Of a stretch of DNA of 8,787 bases, positions 6,676 to 8,787 are shown one piece after another; the stretch's first letter is position 1, and every line of letters begins with the position of its first letter. The DNA comes from Chryseosolibacter sp966080355 (lineage in GTDB: Bacteria > Bacteroidota > Bacteroidia > Cytophagales > Cyclobacteriaceae), in the NCBI GenBank assembly GCA_966080355.1, contig CBHROW010000236.1, positions 1-8,787 of the forward strand, read 5' to 3'. The notes under the pieces were generated by a model, which saw only the letters and a program-made list of their open reading frames with translations, ran no database searches and was not told the origin of the DNA. The translations under genes and the position numbers were made by a program.

Positions 6676-8787
6676 TCAGTTCAATATCGGATGGATCACT
6701 TCGAATTGCGTGTAGCCCTCCATGTTTTTTACAAGATTAATTGAAACATTCAACTTATTCAAGCACGGTTTTACGATATACAGTCCCAGACCGATGTTAC
6801 GATTGTCGCGCGCTGCCTTTGAGAACATCTGATACAGGTCGTTGCTTACCGAATCTTTTATGCCGATACCATTATCGATGATCTCCATCTTAACATGCTT
6901 TCCATTTCGTGCAGTTTTGATCTTCACGAATTTTCGCTCGCGTGTCGATTTCTTTTGGAAGCGAATCGAGTTTTCAATCATATTCAGCAACACCAGTTCG
7001 AGCAGGAACGGGTCCGAATTCCACTCATTGGCGAGGTTCTCCCTTTCGATTTCCACATCATTAAAACCATCCATCGATTTTAAACGTTCGAGCACCTGGT
7101 TGAGGATTGTATCGAAGTTGATCCGCACCGGATTGATCTCGGTTTCATTGACATGACTTACGATCTTCAGCCGGTCGAAAATATCATTGAGCTGCTGAGC
7201 TGAATCGAAAAGCATGGTAAAGTACTCGCGCGCCCGAGCTTCGTGAACATCCAGCAAAGCCACGTGGCAAATTCCCAACAATCGAACAAGTGGCCCGCGG
7301 ATATCGTGCGAAGACCGATAAATAAAATTCTCAAGTTCAAGATTCACCACCTTAAGTTCCTGGTTTGCCCGATCCAACTCCTGCGTTCTTCGGTCGACCG
7401 TATTTTGTAATTGCCAGTTCAACTTAGACAACTCGATATTCTTAGCCGTGATGATCTCTTTGGCCATCTCGAGTTCGGCATGGCTGAGGGCCAGTTTGTC
7501 GCGGTGCTGATGGATCTCTTCCTTCTGCGCGGTGATTTCACGATTTGTTTTCACAAGATCACTGGTTAGCCTGCGATGTTCCTTATACGCTCTGAACAAT
7601 ACGACCGACCCTGCCACCAACAATACCACCAACGCCACAAGTGCATAAGTCTGTGTTGTTATCTTTCTGATCTGGTTATCTTTTGCAGCCAGTTTTGACT
7701 GCGCTTCTTCCCGCTCGATCTGCAGCTGGATACTCTTGATGTTCCGCGCGAGGTTCTCATTGTAAATACTGTCGCGTACTGAAATGTACTGCGTCTGGTA
7801 AAACAGTGCACTGTCAAATTCCCGATCCTGCACATACATTTCCTTCAACAGATCGTAGTTGAACATCTGCAGATCTTTGTCGCGAATTTCATTAGCGATA
7901 GACAAGCTTTTGTTAAGGTAGTGGCGTGCAGAATCGGTATGATGGAGCTTGGTTTGAATGCTTCCAAGAAATGAATATACTTCCGCAATTCCACTGAGGT
8001 CGCTGATGCGTTCACGAAGGGCGAGTGACTTTCGAAACAACGCGTTCGCACGATCAAGATCCAGGTTCTCGTAGTGGATTTGCGCAAGTCCGCTGTAAGT
8101 CACCGCATGCCAGTTCGTGTTGTCGATGGTTTCGGCCAGGTCAAGCGCACGGTAAAAATAAGTGGCCGCGTCATCGAACATTTGTTCTTCGAGATAAGTG
8201 CTGCCGATATTGTTCAGCGAGTACAAATGTTGATTTCTATCATTTTTTGCAATGGCCTGAGCCTTCGCCAATTGAAAATACTGCCGGGCTTTTTCAAATT
8301 CTTTCAACTCCGCGTATACCAGTCCGATGTTGTTCAATGTTTGTGCGTAGCCATACTCCTGCCGGATGCGCGTTTTAAGGTTCAGCGCACGAAGCAAATA
8401 TTCCAGCGCTTCGGTGTAACTGCCCATGTTATAATAGGCGAGCCCGATGTTGTTCATTGCGCTGGTCATGAGCGTAGAGTCGTTGGTCGTGCGTGAATAA
8501 GCGTAAGCCTCGTAACTGTATTTGATAGTGGAGTCATAGCTCCCCTTATAATAATGAACACCACCGAGCAAGCGGTAGGCGATCGCCTTGGTTCGGACGT
8601 CATCGGTGCGCTTCGCAAGCTTCATTGCCTGACGAGCATATTGCATTGCTGAGTCAGGATGATTCAGCCAAAGCCGAATAACAATTTCCTGATAAACGTT
8701 GATCTTTTGATTGTCTGGAGTGGCGTGCAACAAGCGCACAAGACTGTCTACCGCATGGTTTTGACTGCGGGCGATAAGAGAAAAAAG
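6676..8787 (-). CDS. TPR-repeat sensor histidine kinase (5' end outside the window)
   Basis: A membrane sensor kinase. Numbering from the GTG at 8739 (687 residues to the stop): eight TPR-like units at a strict 40-residue period (about 16-325), a transmembrane helix (about 364-382), a long coiled coil (about 388-470), a DHp domain with phospho-acceptor His478 in SSHDIRGP, and a HATPase domain with N-box LLNMIENSI (584-592), G1 DNGIGI (622-627) and G2 IGLGLYIV (649-656). The frame stays open to the window edge, adding LFSLIARSQNHAVDSL before the GTG. That resembles the end of a signal peptide followed by the 'DSLxxLL' start of Bacteroidota periplasmic TPR kinases, so the GTG is probably not the true start. 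The TPRs are predicted periplasmic, sensing an unknown protein or peptide ligand, with the kinase in the cytoplasm. No receiver domain or response regulator is seen, so the partner is elsewhere. The ArsC-like gene follows after one base. Confidence 0.93.
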   Translation of the reverse strand, partial: LFSLIARSQNHAVDSLVRLLHATPDNQKINVYQEIVIRLWLNHPDSAMQYARQAMKLAKRTDDVRTKAIAYRLLGGVHYYKGSYDSTIKYSYEAYAYSRTTNDSTLMTSAMNNIGLAYYNMGSYTEALEYLLRALNLKTRIRQEYGYAQTLNNIGLVYAELKEFEKARQYFQLAKAQAIAKNDRNQHLYSLNNIGSTYLEEQMFDDAATYFYRALDLAETIDNTNWHAVTYSGLAQIHYENLDLDRANALFRKSLALRERISDLSGIAEVYSFLGSIQTKLHHTDSARHYLNKSLSIANEIRDKDLQMFNYDLLKEMYVQDREFDSALFYQTQYISVRDSIYNENLARNIKSIQLQIEREEAQSKLAAKDNQIRKITTQTYALVALVVLLVAGSVVLFRAYKEHRRLTSDLVKTNREITAQKEEIHQHRDKLALSHAELEMAKEIITAKNIELSKLNWQLQNTVDRRTQELDRANQELKVVNLELENFIYRSSHDIRGPLVRLLGICHVALLDVHEARAREYFTMLFDSAQQLNDIFDRLKIVSHVNETEINPVRINFDTILNQVLERLKSMDGFNDVEIERENLANEWNSDPFLLELVLLNMIENSIRFQKKSTRERKFVKIKTARNGKHVKMEIIDNGIGIKDSVSNDLYQMFSKAARDNRNIGLGLYIVKPCLNKLNVSINLVKNMEGYTQFEVIHPILN
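7780..8694 (-). repeat. Tandem TPR units in the kinase sensor domain
   Basis: Eight helical-pair units recur every 40 codons (120 bases), at residues near 16, 56, 96, 136, 176, 216, 256 and 296 counted from the GTG at 8739. The core 'NNIG' falls at 96, 136 and 176. The period shows in the DNA as well: CCGATGTTGTTCA (plus-strand reading) at 8444-8456 and 8324-8336 is identical, and 8204-8216 differs by one base. The 40-residue rather than 34-residue period matches the longer TPR variety used in Bacteroidota sensor kinases. The central three units are the most alike and may be the most recent duplications. Confidence 0.85.

Noticed and set aside
8074..8496. 140-codon plus-strand open frame opposite the kinase TPR region
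   Set aside because: The minus strand encodes clear TPR repeats here. The antisense translation has no recognisable motif and its length follows from the repeat composition.

Overview
The window is almost entirely protein coding and reads as ordinary bacterial chromosome with a DNA-repair flavour. Several traits point to the Bacteroidota, probably the Cytophagia/Chitinophagia side. RecQ carries the extra C-terminal helix-turn-helix domain common in that phylum. The DnaE-family polymerase has the short 'YLNCH...' N-terminus that I associate with second DnaE copies there. The sensor kinase is the typical periplasmic-TPR, one-membrane-helix, 'SHDIRGP' type. Shine-Dalgarno sequences are not evident before most genes. 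This assignment is inference from protein style and not a database result.

Layout. Positions 1-38 hold what looks like the last codons of an upstream plus-strand gene, probably a CBS-domain protein. A 93-base gap follows. Next, on the plus strand, are recQ (132-2360, TTG start), a DnaE-family DNA polymerase III alpha subunit of the short DnaE2/ImuC-like type (2366-5497, five bases after recQ), and, 70 bases later, a small family 2 glycosyltransferase (5568-6338). On the minus strand are a TPR histidine kinase (6676 to beyond 8787, with its 5' end outside the window) and a 115-residue ArsC/Spx-like protein (6327-6674). The two minus-strand genes are one base apart. The glycosyltransferase and the ArsC-like gene converge and overlap tail to tail by 12 bases.

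How the genes work together. recQ and the polymerase look like one transcription unit, pairing a helicase that remodels stalled forks and recombination intermediates with a probable translesion polymerase. No ImuA, ImuB/DinB or LexA gene is visible here, so the usual mutasome partners would have to lie elsewhere. The glycosyltransferase may be read through from the same unit, but nothing links it functionally. The kinase and the ArsC-like gene look like a second operon, possibly linking a sensor to thiol or stress physiology. No response regulator is present.

I do not see a clearly new system. The points most worth a second look are the recQ-dnaE pairing with a degenerate PHP domain and a possible clamp-binding peptide, the glycosyltransferase whose two acidic motifs are both replaced, and the tight kinase/ArsC-like coupling. 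No tRNA, rRNA, insertion sequence, CRISPR array or convincing intrinsic terminator was found.
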